A DNA stretch of 64,000 bases from JAJEEA01 sp965116765 (GTDB lineage: Bacteria; Acidobacteriota; Vicinamibacteria; Vicinamibacterales; UBA8438): the NCBI GenBank assembly GCA_965116765.1, contig OZ220718.1, forward strand, positions 5,580,001 to 5,644,000, read 5' to 3'. Shown piece by piece: positions 36,899 to 45,952 of the stretch. Positions within the stretch are counted from its first letter, which is position 1; each line of letters begins with the position of its first letter. The position numbers and the translations under genes are program-made. The notes beneath the pieces are model-generated. The model did no database searches, was not told where the DNA came from, and worked only from the letters and a program-made list of their open reading frames with translations.

Positions 36899-37961
36899 TC
36901 GGGCCTGTTCGCGGCTTCGCGGGTGCCGTCCGAGTCGCGGAAGCGGGCCCAGACGGCCTCGAGAAGGCCGGCGACCCCCTCTCCGGTGACCCCGGAGATT
37001 GCGTGCAGATCCAGGCCGCGGCGTCGCGCGAGGGCGCGGAGCCGTTCGAGCCGGTCCGGCTCGTCGAGGGCATCGAGCTTGTTCGCCACGACGACCTGGG
37101 GCTTGTCGGACAACCGGTCCCGAATTCCGTCGCCGGCGCCGTCGTCGTGGAACGAGGCCAGCTCGCGGCAGACCACCTCGAAGTCCTCGCACGGGTCCCG
37201 TCCGCTGAGCGACGAGACGTCGACCAGGTGCACGAGGACGCGGGTGCGCTCGAGGTGCGCCAGGAACCGGTCCCCGAGGCCGTGCCCGGCGTGGGCGCCC
37301 GCGATCAGGCCGGGCACGTCGGCGACCACGAAGCTCCGGTCGTCGCCGAGGTCGACCACGCCGAGGTTGGGGCTCAGGGTGGTGAAGGGATAGTTCGCGA
37401 TCTTCGGCCGCGCGGCGGAGACGCGGGCGATGAGCGTCGACTTCCCGGCGTTCGGGAAACCCACCAGCCCCACGTCGGCGAGCAGCTTGAGCTGGAGCCG
37501 GAGGTGCCGCTGCTCTCGCCGGGCCGGCCCGGCTCGGTGCGCCGCGGGGCCTGATTGGTCGCGCTGACGAAGCGCCGGTTGCCGCGGCCCCCGCGCCCCC
37601 CGCGGGCGACGATCACGCGCTGGCCCGGCTCGACGAGGTCCGCCAGCTCCACGAACGTGTCGTCACGGTGCTCGAAGGCGACGGTGCCCGGCGGGACCTC
37701 GAGCCGGAGGTCCCGGCCGGTGCGGCCCGTACGGGTCGACCCGCTGCCGTGGGCGCCGCGCTGCGCCGTGTAGGTCGGATGGAAACGGTAGTTGACGAGC
37801 GTGTTCAGGTGGGGGCTGGCGACCAGGTAGACCGAGCCGCCGTCGCCGCCGTCGCCGCCGTCGGGTCCACCCCGGGGCGCCGACTTCTCGCGACGAAAGC
37901 TCAGGCACCCGTGCCCGCCGTCACCGGCGGTCACGTGGATGTCGACCTCGTCGACGAACAT
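36895..37961 (-). CDS. obg: GTPase Obg (one-base frameshift)
   Basis: The joined product is the ribosome-associated GTPase Obg. The N-terminal glycine-rich fold is clear (VDIHVTAGDGGHGCLSFRRE, then GGPDGGDGGDGGSVYL). The G domain has GFPNAGKSTLI, PFTTLSPNLGVV, VADVPGLIAGAHAGHGLG and VVANKLDAL. Near 37511-37519 one base is missing after RRTEPGRPGE: restoring it gives the expected QRHLRLQLKLLADVGLVG. Obg is essential in most bacteria, so this is very probably a sequence error. It precedes nadD in the operon; a hairpin repeat separates it from rpmA. Confidence 0.9.
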
Positions 37962-38037
37962 GCCTGAAGGAGTACGGATTCCCGGCGGCCGGTCTGCGAG
38001 TGCCCGCGTTCGCGGGGCGGCAGGATGCCGACCCCTG

Positions 38038-38119
38038 GCCCGCCCATCGCCGCCTGCGGCTCCGGTGGGCGCCCAACCGACCCGGCAGGAGTCCGCGCCG
38101 TGCTACGGCGCCGACTCCA
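38038..38119 (-). repeat. Interspersed two-hairpin repeat at the rpmA stop
   Basis: On the minus strand CTGGAGTCGGCGCCGTAGC and CGGCGCGGACTCCTG form the hairpin, with the rpmA TAG in the loop. The tail GGGCGCCCACCGGAGCCG then GGCGATGGGCGGG follows. It separates rpmA from obg. Confidence 0.88.
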
Positions 38120-38369
38120 GTGGCAACACGCTGATGGCCCGTCCCCGGCCGCCGTGATCTTCGAATCGCACGCGGCCGGCAATCTTTGCGAAGAGCGTGT
38201 CGTCCTTGCCGATGCCGACGTTGAGGCCCGGGCGGAACCGCTGTCCGCGTTGCCGCACCAGGATCGAGCCGCCGGTGACGATGTTGCCGTCGAAGCGCTT
38301 CACTCCCAGACGCTGGGCATTGCTGTCACGGCCGTTTCGCGAGCTGCCTTGTCCCTTCTTGTGCGCCAT
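38103..38369 (-). CDS. rpmA: 50S ribosomal protein L27
   Basis: The 88-residue protein is bL27, with MAHKKGQGSSRNGRDSNAQ, RLGVKRFDGNIVTGGSI, VRQRGQRFRPGLNVG and GRVRFED. It lacks the N-terminal extension seen in Firmicutes. The final ESAP and TAG are supplied by a hairpin repeat, so the original C-terminus may have been slightly changed. It lies 7 bases after the rplU stop. Confidence 0.95.
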   Translation of the reverse strand: MAHKKGQGSSRNGRDSNAQRLGVKRFDGNIVTGGSILVRQRGQRFRPGLNVGIGKDDTLFAKIAGRVRFEDHGGRGRAISVLPLESAP

Positions 38370-38376
38370 GACTGCC

Positions 38377-38696
38377 TCAGTCGGAATCGGAGATGTCGCT
38401 GATGCGGACCCTGGTGAGTCGGCGCGATGTCCGCGCGTGCGTCGCATCCCCTTGCGCCGCTTGTGCCTGAACACCCGGATCTTCGACCCGCGGTCGTGAG
38501 AGTCGACGAACCCGGTGACGGTCGCTCCGGGAACGGTGGGGTTGCCGGCGGCGACCGAGCCGTCGTCCCGGCCCACCAGCAGCACCTGGTCGAACGTGAC
38601 CGTCTCCCCGGGCTCGCTGCCGATCCGGTCGATATCGAGAACCTGCCCCGGCTCCACCCTGTACTGGTGTCCGGAGGCCTGAATGATGGCGTACAC
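38377..38696 (-). CDS. rplU: 50S ribosomal protein L21 (frameshift near the end)
   Basis: The product is bL21: MYAIIQASGHQYRVEPG, VTFDQVLLVGRDDG, TVTGFVDSHDRGSKI, RVFRHKRRKGMRRTRGHRAD. One T appears missing in GACTCACC (38415-38418). Restoring it gives FTRVRISDISDSD and a stop at 38377, 7 bases before the rpmA ATG. As written, the frame runs straight into rpmA and would fuse L21 to L27, which I judge to be a sequence error. Confidence 0.9.
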
Positions 38697-38795
38697 GCGC
38701 TTGGACCTTTCGTTCGTATGCGGAGGCGCTCGGACGCCTCGTACCAGCGATCCAGGGTACTCGCGACCGGCGCGCCTGTAAAGTTGGCCGATTCC

Positions 38796-39602
38796 TCAGC
38801 GGAGGAGCGTGCGGGTTCCCCGTACGCTCTGCGTGCTGAACGCCCCGAGCACCGACGGCAGCAGCCGGTCCATCAGCTCGAAGTAGGACGACAGGGCGGG
38901 CGTGTTCTGCGACGCGTCGTAGAGAATCTCCTCGCGGTGCCGCTCGGTGTAGAGCGTCGTGCCGGTGGAGCCGTCGATGAAGATGAACTTCGGGCTCAGG
39001 ACGAAGCCGCGGCGGTCGCGATAGGTGCGCACGGGCACGGTGCGGCGGCGCCCGAACGAGTCGTAGACCTCTCGCTGGTTCGTCACCATGCCCGAGCGCG
39101 CGTGCGGCGAGAAGTAGATGGTGCCGGTCAGGATGAGCGGATCCTGGTACTCCTCGCCGAGGTCGCGCCAGAACCCGATGTTGGCGAAGATCGTCTCGTA
39201 GCTCTCCAGCTCCTCTTCGCTCATCGAGTCGTCGTCTTCGATGGGTTCGACGTCGTCGGACCCTTCTGCCGGCTCGAACCCCTCGGGGGCGGAGTCGCCG
39301 CGCGGCTCCGGCCCGCCCCCCTGGTCGGCCGCGATCTCGAGCAGCGGCAGGACGTCGGCGTCGACGACCTGCAGCTCCGAGTTGCGGCGGAGCTGGCTCC
39401 GGAGCAGCCGGGCCGTCTCGAGGTTGGCGTCGACGTCTTCCGAGCCGCCGGAGACGAAGCCGGCGATCAGCACCCGCTGGAACCTCGAGATGTCCAGCTT
39501 CGGCGTCAGCGGCGTCTCGATGGCGACGTCGTAGAACGTGGTGCACCCGGCGAGCAGTCCGACACAACCGAGACTAGCGAGAGCTTTGGCTGACACGGTC
39601 AC
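38796..39602 (-). CDS. Lipoprotein of unknown function
   Basis: The 268-residue protein has a lipoprotein signal (LGCVGLLAGCTTFYD) and no recognised domain. The N-terminal part (RFQRVLIAGFVSGG, ETARLLRSQLRRN) resembles the core of curli-assembly or DUF799-like lipoproteins that build a small alpha/beta fold. An acidic low-complexity stretch lies around residues 110-130. It starts inside the last 29 bases of the TPR lipoprotein gene, so the two are co-expressed and may act together at the outer membrane. Confidence 0.7.
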   Translation of the reverse strand: MTVSAKALASLGCVGLLAGCTTFYDVAIETPLTPKLDISRFQRVLIAGFVSGGSEDVDANLETARLLRSQLRRNSELQVVDADVLPLLEIAADQGGGPEPRGDSAPEGFEPAEGSDDVEPIEDDDSMSEEELESYETIFANIGFWRDLGEEYQDPLILTGTIYFSPHARSGMVTNQREVYDSFGRRRTVPVRTYRDRRGFVLSPKFIFIDGSTGTTLYTERHREEILYDASQNTPALSSYFELMDRLLPSVLGAFSTQSVRGTRTLLR

Positions 39603-39924
39603 TCACTTCCAGGAAGAGGTCGTAGTTCTGCTCGATGGCCAGGTTGTCGGGAGCGAGGTCGAGGGCGGTCTCGTAGGCCTCGCGCGCCTGGTCCAGGAGT
39701 CCCTGCTGCTCGAACGCGATGGCCAGGTTGTTCCAGGCCTCGGCGTAGGTCGGATCGATGTCGATGGCGCGCTCCCAGCGAAAGATGGCCTCGTTCCACA
39801 GGCCGCGCCGGGCCACCTCGATGCCGAAATCGACCTGCGCCTGCGCCTCCGACCGATCTTGTGCGCCGGGCGCGGTTGCGCCGCAGGCTACGACGAGGGT
39901 CAGTACGACAAGTGTCGTTCGCAT
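39574..39924 (-). CDS. Small TPR lipoprotein
   Basis: The 116-residue protein has a leader ending in LTLVVACGA, probably a lipobox. Two tetratricopeptide repeats follow (GLWNEAIFRWERAIDIDP and TYAEAWNNLAIAFEQQG, then LDQAREAYETALDLAPDN). It is likely an envelope scaffold protein. The ATG at 39924 gives a clean signal peptide. It overlaps the next lipoprotein gene by 29 bases. Confidence 0.82.
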   Translation of the reverse strand: MRTTLVVLTLVVACGATAPGAQDRSEAQAQVDFGIEVARRGLWNEAIFRWERAIDIDPTYAEAWNNLAIAFEQQGLLDQAREAYETALDLAPDNLAIEQNYDLFLEVSDRVSQSSR

Positions 39925-40213
39925 CCGCTCGAATCCACTATAGCCAGTCGCCCATCGTCGGCGCAAGCCTGAGCGCCGGGAGGCTCGAAACGCGGGCGAC
40001 CCCGCCCCGAGGCGGCCCCGCGGTATACTGCGGAGCAGGTCGGGCACGCCGGTTGCGCGTTGAACGCGGTCGGGGTGCCGTTCGCCGGGCGGATCCGTCC
40101 GGGCGTCTCCCCAGCTCTACGCTGTTTCATCGGCGGTGCCGTCGTGCGATGCCCGGTGGGGTCGCTCGCGGCCCGATCCGCAGGCCGCGCCACCGCGGCC
40201 GGAGGCGAGGACG

Positions 40214-41326
40214 ATGACGCTCGACGACTGGGTCGCCCTGGCCATGCTCTGGTGGCGCGGCCGCGGTCGCCGCGCCATCGCGAGCTGGCTCTCGGACCCG
40301 CACGGCGCCGCCCGCCTCGGGCGCGATGCCGCGCTACCCGACGTGGTCGCGGGAATCGCCCCCCGTCTGGCGAGCCCCGGGCGGTTGTCGGCGGCGCGGG
40401 ACCGGGCCGGGGCCGCGATGGCCGCGGCGACGGCCGTCGGCATCGAGGCCGTGCCCTGGCCGGACCCGCGGTATCCGGCGCCGCTGGCCGCCATCGCGGA
40501 CCCGCCCCCGGTCCTGTGGCTCCGCGGCGACCCGGCCGCCCTGAACGCCACCGCGGTCGCGGTCGTCGGCTCCCGCGCCGGGACGGCCTATGCCTGCGAG
40601 GTCGCCCGCGGCCTCGGGGCCGATCTGGCGTCGAGGGGCGTCTCGGTGGTCAGCGGGCTGGCGCGGGGGGTCGATTCCGCCGCGCATCGGGGCGTCCTCG
40701 CGGCGGGGGGGCGGACGATCGCGGTGCTCGGGTCCGGCGTCGACGTCGTGTATCCGCCCGAGCACGCAGGCCTCGCGGGCGAGATCGCCGTGCGCGGCCT
40801 GCTCGTGAGCGAGCTCCCGCCGGCGACCACCCCGCGTCCGGCCTACTTTCCGTTGCGCAATCGCCTCATCAGCGGCCTGTCCCGGGCGGTGGTCGTGGTG
40901 GAGGCCTCCGAGCGCAGCGGGTCGCTGATCACCGCGCGGCTCGCGCTCGAGCAGGGGCGCGACGTGATGGCGGTGCCCGGAAACGTGCTGACGGGCCGGA
41001 ACCGCGGGGCCCATGCCCTGCTCAAGGACGGCGCCAGGATCGTCGAGACCGCGGACGACGTCGTCGAGGAGCTCGGCCTCCCGGTGGCCGGCGCCGCGGG
41101 AGCGGCCGGTGGGGCGGGGCCTCGGGACGACGTCGGATCCGGGGACGCGCCGGACCCCGTCCTGGGCCGCATGGACGCGGGAGAGGTCTACGGCGTCGAC
41201 GACCTCGCCGCCCGCTGCGGCCTCGACAGCGCGTCGCTGCTCGCCCGGCTCACCGACCTGGAGCTCCAGGGGCGGATCGTCCGCGCCGGCGCCGGCCAGT
41301 TCGTGCGGGCCGGGATGGTAACTTAG
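40214..41326 (+). CDS. dprA: DNA-processing protein DprA
   Basis: The 370-residue protein loads RecA on incoming single-stranded DNA during transformation. It has the Rossmann-like DprA core (VAVVGSRAGTAYACEVARGL, VVSGLARGVDSAAHRG, TIAVLGSGVDVVYPPEH, YFPLRNRLISGLSRAVVVVE) and a C-terminal winged helix (YGVDDLAARCGLDSASLLA). An N-terminal SAM-like region is shorter than usual. GGAGGCGAGG precedes the ATG. It begins the dprA-topA-trmFO-xerC run. Confidence 0.94.
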   Translation: MTLDDWVALAMLWWRGRGRRAIASWLSDPHGAARLGRDAALPDVVAGIAPRLASPGRLSAARDRAGAAMAAATAVGIEAVPWPDPRYPAPLAAIADPPPVLWLRGDPAALNATAVAVVGSRAGTAYACEVARGLGADLASRGVSVVSGLARGVDSAAHRGVLAAGGRTIAVLGSGVDVVYPPEHAGLAGEIAVRGLLVSELPPATTPRPAYFPLRNRLISGLSRAVVVVEASERSGSLITARLALEQGRDVMAVPGNVLTGRNRGAHALLKDGARIVETADDVVEELGLPVAGAAGAAGGAGPRDDVGSGDAPDPVLGRMDAGEVYGVDDLAARCGLDSASLLARLTDLELQGRIVRAGAGQFVRAGMVT

Positions 41327-41353
41327 GGGCCGTTGCTCCGGAGGGTCCGGAGG

Positions 41354-41372
41354 GGCCGGCTGCGCGCCGGCC
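41354..41372 (+). terminator. GC-rich hairpin after dprA
   Basis: GGCCGGC-TGCGC-GCCGGCC is a perfect 7-bp stem, 28 bases after the dprA stop. It lacks a T-run. The rest of the 172-base gap to topA is low-complexity G/C with no gene. Confidence 0.3.
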
Positions 41373-41498
41373 GGCGTCGCGGGCGACGGAGGACGGGCAG
41401 GAGGCGGGAGGCGCCGCCGCCGGGAACGGGGGCGCCGGTGGGGCGGGCGGCTGCGCCGCTCTCGACAGTCGCCGTTGCAGTCGCGTTACAGTAGAGCC

Positions 41499-44189
41499 AT
41501 GGCACGATCCCTGGTCATCGTCGAGTCGCCGGCCAAGGCCCGCACCATCAACCGCTATCTGGGCCCCGAGTACCTCGTCAAGTCGAGCGTGGGTCACATC
41601 AGGGATCTCCCGGTCGGCGGCAAGGGGGGCGCCCGCGAGCGGCGTCCCGCGCCGGGCGGGCGGAAGGCGGGGGCGCGGACGAGTCCGGCCGAGCGCGAGC
41701 GGCAGGCGCGGCGCCAGCTCGTGCGACGGATGGGCGTCGATCCGGACAACCGCTGGCGCGCCACCTACGAGGTCCTGCCGGGCAAGGAGAAGGTCGTCGG
41801 CGAGCTCAAGCGGCTGGCCGGCAAGACCGGCGCCGTCTATCTCGCCACCGACCTCGACCGCGAGGGGGAGGCGATTGCCTGGCATCTCCAGCAGGAGATG
41901 GGAGGCGACCCCGCCCGCTTCCGGCGGGTGGTGTTCAACGAGATTACCCGCAACGCCATCCGCGAGGCGTTCTCGCACCCCAAGGCGATCGACGAGAACC
42001 GGGTGAACGCCCAGCAGGCGCGGCGCTTCCTCGACCGCGTGGTCGGCTTCGAGGTCTCCCCGCTGCTCTGGGCGAAGGTCGCCCGCGGCCTGTCGGCGGG
42101 CCGGGTGCAGTCGGTGGCGGTGCGGCTCGTGGTCGAGCGCGAGCGGGAGATCCGCGCGTTCGAGCCCGAGGAGTACTGGGAGGTCTTCGCCGACCTGACC
42201 CGCGCGGACGGCGGGGACCCCTGCCGCTTCCAGGTCTTCAAGGCCGACGGCCGGGCCTTCCGGCCGCGGAACCGGCAGGAGGCGGACGACGCCCTCGCGC
42301 GTCTCGGCCCTCTGGCGTTCACGGTCGCGGCGGTCGAGAACAAGCCGACATCGGCCCGGCCTCCCGCGCCGTTCATCACCTCGACCCTGCAGCAGGCCGC
42401 CTCGGCCCGCCTCGGCTTCGGGGTGCGGAAGACGATGACGCTGGCCCAGCGTCTGTACGAGGCCGGCCACATCACCTACATGCGCACCGACGCCACGACC
42501 CTGTCGCGCGAGGCGGTGACCGGCGTGCGCGACTACATCGGCTCGGCCTTCGGCCAGAGGTACCTGCCGTCGCGGCCGAACGTCTACGCCAGCAAGGCGG
42601 GCGCCCAGGAGGCTCACGAGGCGATCCGGCCGACCGACGTGGCGGCGCCGCCGGAGGCGCTGTCCGGCCCCGACGCCGACGGCCGCCGCCTCTACGACCT
42701 GATCCGGCGCCAGTTCATCGCCTGCCAGATGCCCCCGGCGCAGTACCTCAGCACGACGGTGACGGTCGAGGCGGGCCCGTTCGAGCTGCGGGTCCGGGGA
42801 CGCGTGGTCCGTTTCGACGGCTTCACGCGGGTGCTGCCGCCGGCGTCCCGCAAGGGCGACCTCGCCGAGGTCCCCGACTACGCGGCGGGCGAACGGCTCG
42901 ACTGCGCGAAGCTCGAGCCCGTCCAGCACTTCACCAAGCCCCCGCCCCGCTACAGCGAGGCCAGCCTCGTACGGGAGCTGGAGAAGCGGGGCATCGGGCG
43001 GCCGTCGACCTACGCCGCGATCATCTCGACCATCCAGGAACGCGGCTACGTGTCGTTGAAGAAGCGCCGGTTCTACGCGGAGAAGATCGGCGAGCTCGTG
43101 ACCGACCGCCTCGTCGAGAGCTTCGCCGACCTCCTCGACTACTCGTTCACCGCGGGCATGGAGCAGGACCTCGACCAGATCGCGTCCGGCGACCGCGAGT
43201 GGATCGGCGTGCTCGACACCTTCTACCGCGATTTCTCCGGCAAGCTGGAGGCGGCGGCCCGGCCCGACGGCATGCAGAAGAACACGCCGACGCCGACCGG
43301 GATCGCCTGCACCGCCTGCGGTCGCCCGATGCAGATTCGGTCCGCGAGCACCGGCGTGTTCCTGGGTTGCTCGGGCTATGCGGCGCCTCCCAAGGAGCGC
43401 TGCAAGCAGACCATGGACCTGACCCCGGCCGACGAAGCGGCCGACGCGGACCGGGACGACGAGGGCGAGAGCCGGCTCCTGCGGGCGAAGCGCCGTTGCC
43501 CGACGTGCGGCACGGCGATGGACAGCTACGTCGTCGACGCCCGGCGCAAGCTGCACGTGTGCGGCAAGAACCCCTACTGCGCCGGCCACGAGATCGAGGA
43601 GGGGACGTTCAGCGCCGGCGCGGCGCCCGAGCGGATCATCGAGTGCGACCGCTGCGGGGCCGAGATGCCGCTGCGGTCGGGACGGTTCGGCAAGTTCTTC
43701 GGCTGCTCGAACCGCGAGTGCGGGAACACGCGCAAGCTGCTCCGCAACGGCGAGCCGGCCCCGCCGAAGGCCGATCCGGTGCCCATGCCCGAGCTGCGGT
43801 GCGAGACGGTGGACGACCACTACGTCCTGCGCGACGGCGCCGCCGGCCTGTTCCTGGCCGCGAGCGGCTTTCCGCGCCACCGCGAGACGCGCGCCCCCAA
43901 GGTGTCGGAGCTCCGGCCGCACGCGGACGAGCTCGATCCCAAGTTCCGCTACCTGCTCGACGCGCCGGCCGAGGACCCCGAGGGACGGCCCGCGGTGATC
44001 CGGTTCTCGCGGAAGGCGGGCGAGCAGTACGTGACGTCGGAGGAAGGCGGTCGGGCCACCCGGTGGCGCGCCGTCTACCGCGACGGCCGCTGGGTCGAGG
44101 AGCAGCCGGCCGCGAAGCCGGCGGCGAAGCCGGGTCCCAAGGGCCGCCCGAAGCGGCCGGGCGGGCGCCCGCGCCGGCGGGTGGCCTAG
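41499..44189 (+). CDS. topA: DNA topoisomerase I
   Basis: The 896-residue type IA topoisomerase relaxes negative supercoils. The TOPRIM part reads SLVIVESPAKARTINRYLG and YLATDLDREGEAIAWHL. The active-site tyrosine is in AGHITYMRTDATTLS. C-terminal zinc ribbons are CTACG..., CPTCGTAMDSY..., CDRCGAEMPLRSGRFGKFFGC, followed by a lysine/proline-rich tail. The spacer near residue 50 is of the longer E. coli-like kind (RMGVDPDNRW). Its TAG stop overlaps the first two bases of a perfect hairpin repeat. Confidence 0.95.
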   Translation: MARSLVIVESPAKARTINRYLGPEYLVKSSVGHIRDLPVGGKGGARERRPAPGGRKAGARTSPAERERQARRQLVRRMGVDPDNRWRATYEVLPGKEKVVGELKRLAGKTGAVYLATDLDREGEAIAWHLQQEMGGDPARFRRVVFNEITRNAIREAFSHPKAIDENRVNAQQARRFLDRVVGFEVSPLLWAKVARGLSAGRVQSVAVRLVVEREREIRAFEPEEYWEVFADLTRADGGDPCRFQVFKADGRAFRPRNRQEADDALARLGPLAFTVAAVENKPTSARPPAPFITSTLQQAASARLGFGVRKTMTLAQRLYEAGHITYMRTDATTLSREAVTGVRDYIGSAFGQRYLPSRPNVYASKAGAQEAHEAIRPTDVAAPPEALSGPDADGRRLYDLIRRQFIACQMPPAQYLSTTVTVEAGPFELRVRGRVVRFDGFTRVLPPASRKGDLAEVPDYAAGERLDCAKLEPVQHFTKPPPRYSEASLVRELEKRGIGRPSTYAAIISTIQERGYVSLKKRRFYAEKIGELVTDRLVESFADLLDYSFTAGMEQDLDQIASGDREWIGVLDTFYRDFSGKLEAAARPDGMQKNTPTPTGIACTACGRPMQIRSASTGVFLGCSGYAAPPKERCKQTMDLTPADEAADADRDDEGESRLLRAKRRCPTCGTAMDSYVVDARRKLHVCGKNPYCAGHEIEEGTFSAGAAPERIIECDRCGAEMPLRSGRFGKFFGCSNRECGNTRKLLRNGEPAPPKADPVPMPELRCETVDDHYVLRDGAAGLFLAASGFPRHRETRAPKVSELRPHADELDPKFRYLLDAPAEDPEGRPAVIRFSRKAGEQYVTSEEGGRATRWRAVYRDGRWVEEQPAAKPAAKPGPKGRPKRPGGRPRRRVA

Positions 44190-44271
44190 GAGTCTGCGCC
44201 GTAGAACGGTGCAGACTCCTGGCAGGGTTGGTTGGGCGCCCAGCGGAGCCGAAGGCGACGATGGGCGGGCT
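44188..44271 (+). repeat. Interspersed two-hairpin repeat, best-formed copy
   Basis: Arms AGGAGTCTGC (44188-44197) and GCAGACTCCT (44211-44220) pair perfectly and continue inward as CCGT/ACGG around AGA. The second hairpin pairs CGCCCA (44237-44242) with TGGGCG (44262-44267), with GCC-GAA-GGC at its tip. It lies between topA and trmFO. Confidence 0.92.
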
Positions 44272-44335
44272 AGCGGTCGGTAGGGAGGTCGGGGGACCGC
44301 TCCTGCCGCAATCCACCGGATTCCTGGAGTCGCGC

Positions 44336-45952
44336 GTGATCCACATCATCGGCGGGGGGCTCGCGGGCAGCGAGGCGGCGTGGCAGGCGTCGCGGCAGGG
44401 CGTCCCCGTCACCCTCTACGAGATGCGGCCGGGGCGGCCGACCGCCGTCCATCACACCGACCGGCTCGCCGAGCTCGTGTGCAGCAACTCGTTCCGCGCC
44501 GACCAGGTCGAGAACGCGGTGGGGTTGCTGAAGGAGGAGATGCGGCGGCTCGGCTCGCTGGTGATCCGGGTGGCCGACGAGACCCGCGTGCCCGCGGGCG
44601 GGGCGCTGGCGGTCGATCGGGCGCGGTTCGCGCAGGGCGTCACCGCGGCCCTCGAGCAGGAACCGCTGGTGACCATCCGGCGAGAGGAGATCCGGGACCT
44701 GTCCCGCGCCGGCGACCCCGGCGAGCCGGTCGTCGTGGCTACCGGCCCGCTCACCTCGCCGGACCTGTCCGCCGCCGTCGCCGCCCTGGTGGGCCGGGAC
44801 CATCTCTATTTCTACGACGCGATCAGTCCGATAGTCCTGGCCGAGTCGATCGACCGGAGCGTCGCGTTCCGTGCGTCGCGCTGGGGGCGCGACTCGCCGG
44901 CGACCGCCGCGCGGCCCGACGCGGACGGTGCCGCCGCTGCTGGTGCGGATGATGTCGCCCGGGGCGCGGACCACACCGCCCGGGGCGCTGAGGATTCCGC
45001 CGGGGGTGCGGGCAATCCTGCCCAGGGCGCCGGGGATGCCGCCCGGGGCGCGGACCGCGCCGCCACGGACGCGGCCGGCGCCGCCTGCGGAACCGACGAC
45101 GGGCAGGGCGACTACCTGAACTGCCCGATGACGGCGAGCGAGTACCGCGACTTCCACCGGGCGGTGCGCGGGGCCGAGCTCGCGACCCTGCACGCCATCG
45201 ACCAGGGACGTTTCTTCGAGGGATGTCTGCCGATAGAGGTGATGGCTCGGCGCGGCGAGGACACGCTGCGGTTCGGCCCCATGAAGCCGGTGGGCCTCAC
45301 CGACCCCCGGACGGGGCGGCGGCCGTACGCGGTGGTGCAGCTGCGGCAGGACACCCTGGCCGGCGACCACTACAGCCTCGTGGGCTTTCAGACCCAGCTC
45401 AAGTGGGGCGAGCAGAACCGGATCTTCCGCACCATTCCCGGCCTGGAGCAGGCGGAGTTCGTCCGGTTCGGGATGATCCACCGCAACACCTACATCAACG
45501 GACCCGCCGCCCTGCTGCCGACGTGGCAGTCGCGGCATCGGCCGGGCCTCTTCTTCGCCGGCCAGATCTCGGGGGTCGAGGGCTACGTGGAGTCCGCCGC
45601 GAGCGGATTGGTCGCCGGCCTCAACGCGGCCGCCCTCGCGCGGGGCCGGACGCCCGACGCGCCGCCCAGGACCACCGCGATCGGAGCGTTGGGCCACTAC
45701 GTGTCGCACGCCGACCGGACCGACTACCAGCCGTCCAACATCGCGTTCGGGCTCATACCCGTGACCGGCGACGTCCCGCGCCGACGCCGCGACCGCCGGC
45801 GCGCGGTGGCCGCGCGCGCGCTCGCGCAGATCGAGGAATGGCGGGCGGCCCGAGAGGGCCCGGGTGGGGCGAATGAGGACCCATCTGCGGCAGTTCCTGG
45901 ACTACCTGCGGTTCAATCGCAACCTGTCGGTGCGGACCGTCCGCGCGTATGA
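44336..45952 (+). CDS. trmFO: tRNA uridine-54 C5-methyltransferase TrmFO, with insertion
   Basis: This folate/FAD-dependent enzyme makes m5U54 in tRNA. Motifs include IHIIGGGLAGSEAAWQ, CSNSFRADQVENAVGLLKEE, YFYDAISPIV, DYLNCPMTASEYRDFH and FEGCLPIEVMARRGEDTLR. The later FAGQISGVEGYVESAASG and PSNIAFGLIP also fit. At 538 residues it is longer than usual. About 72 residues of Ala/Gly/Asp-rich repeats (186-257) are inserted between VAFRASRWGR and GDYLNCPM. It starts at a GTG because the upstream frame is repeat text. Its last 80 bases overlap xerC; the C-terminal tail (PAVQSQPVGADRPRV) looks odd and a small indel may have moved the stop. Confidence 0.9.
   Translation: MIHIIGGGLAGSEAAWQASRQGVPVTLYEMRPGRPTAVHHTDRLAELVCSNSFRADQVENAVGLLKEEMRRLGSLVIRVADETRVPAGGALAVDRARFAQGVTAALEQEPLVTIRREEIRDLSRAGDPGEPVVVATGPLTSPDLSAAVAALVGRDHLYFYDAISPIVLAESIDRSVAFRASRWGRDSPATAARPDADGAAAAGADDVARGADHTARGAEDSAGGAGNPAQGAGDAARGADRAATDAAGAACGTDDGQGDYLNCPMTASEYRDFHRAVRGAELATLHAIDQGRFFEGCLPIEVMARRGEDTLRFGPMKPVGLTDPRTGRRPYAVVQLRQDTLAGDHYSLVGFQTQLKWGEQNRIFRTIPGLEQAEFVRFGMIHRNTYINGPAALLPTWQSRHRPGLFFAGQISGVEGYVESAASGLVAGLNAAALARGRTPDAPPRTTAIGALGHYVSHADRTDYQPSNIAFGLIPVTGDVPRRRRDRRRAVAARALAQIEEWRAAREGPGGANEDPSAAVPGLPAVQSQPVGADRPRV
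44891..45107 (+). repeat. In-frame low-complexity repeats inside trmFO
   Basis: The segment encodes repeated short units of the type GAxDxARGA (ARGADHTARGAEDSAGGA, then GAGDAARGADRAA) from GC-rich DNA units of about 18-21 bases. It keeps the frame open and is absent from the conserved family core. Confidence 0.75.

Noticed and set aside
41250..43922. Long open frame opposite topA
   Set aside because: The text is Arg/Ala/Gly/Val-rich without motifs, and the topA frame on the other strand is unmistakable.
44188..44220. Classical intrinsic terminator at the topA end
   Set aside because: The stem is excellent but there is no T-run after it, and the same element recurs in varied contexts, so I class it as a repeat that might also terminate.
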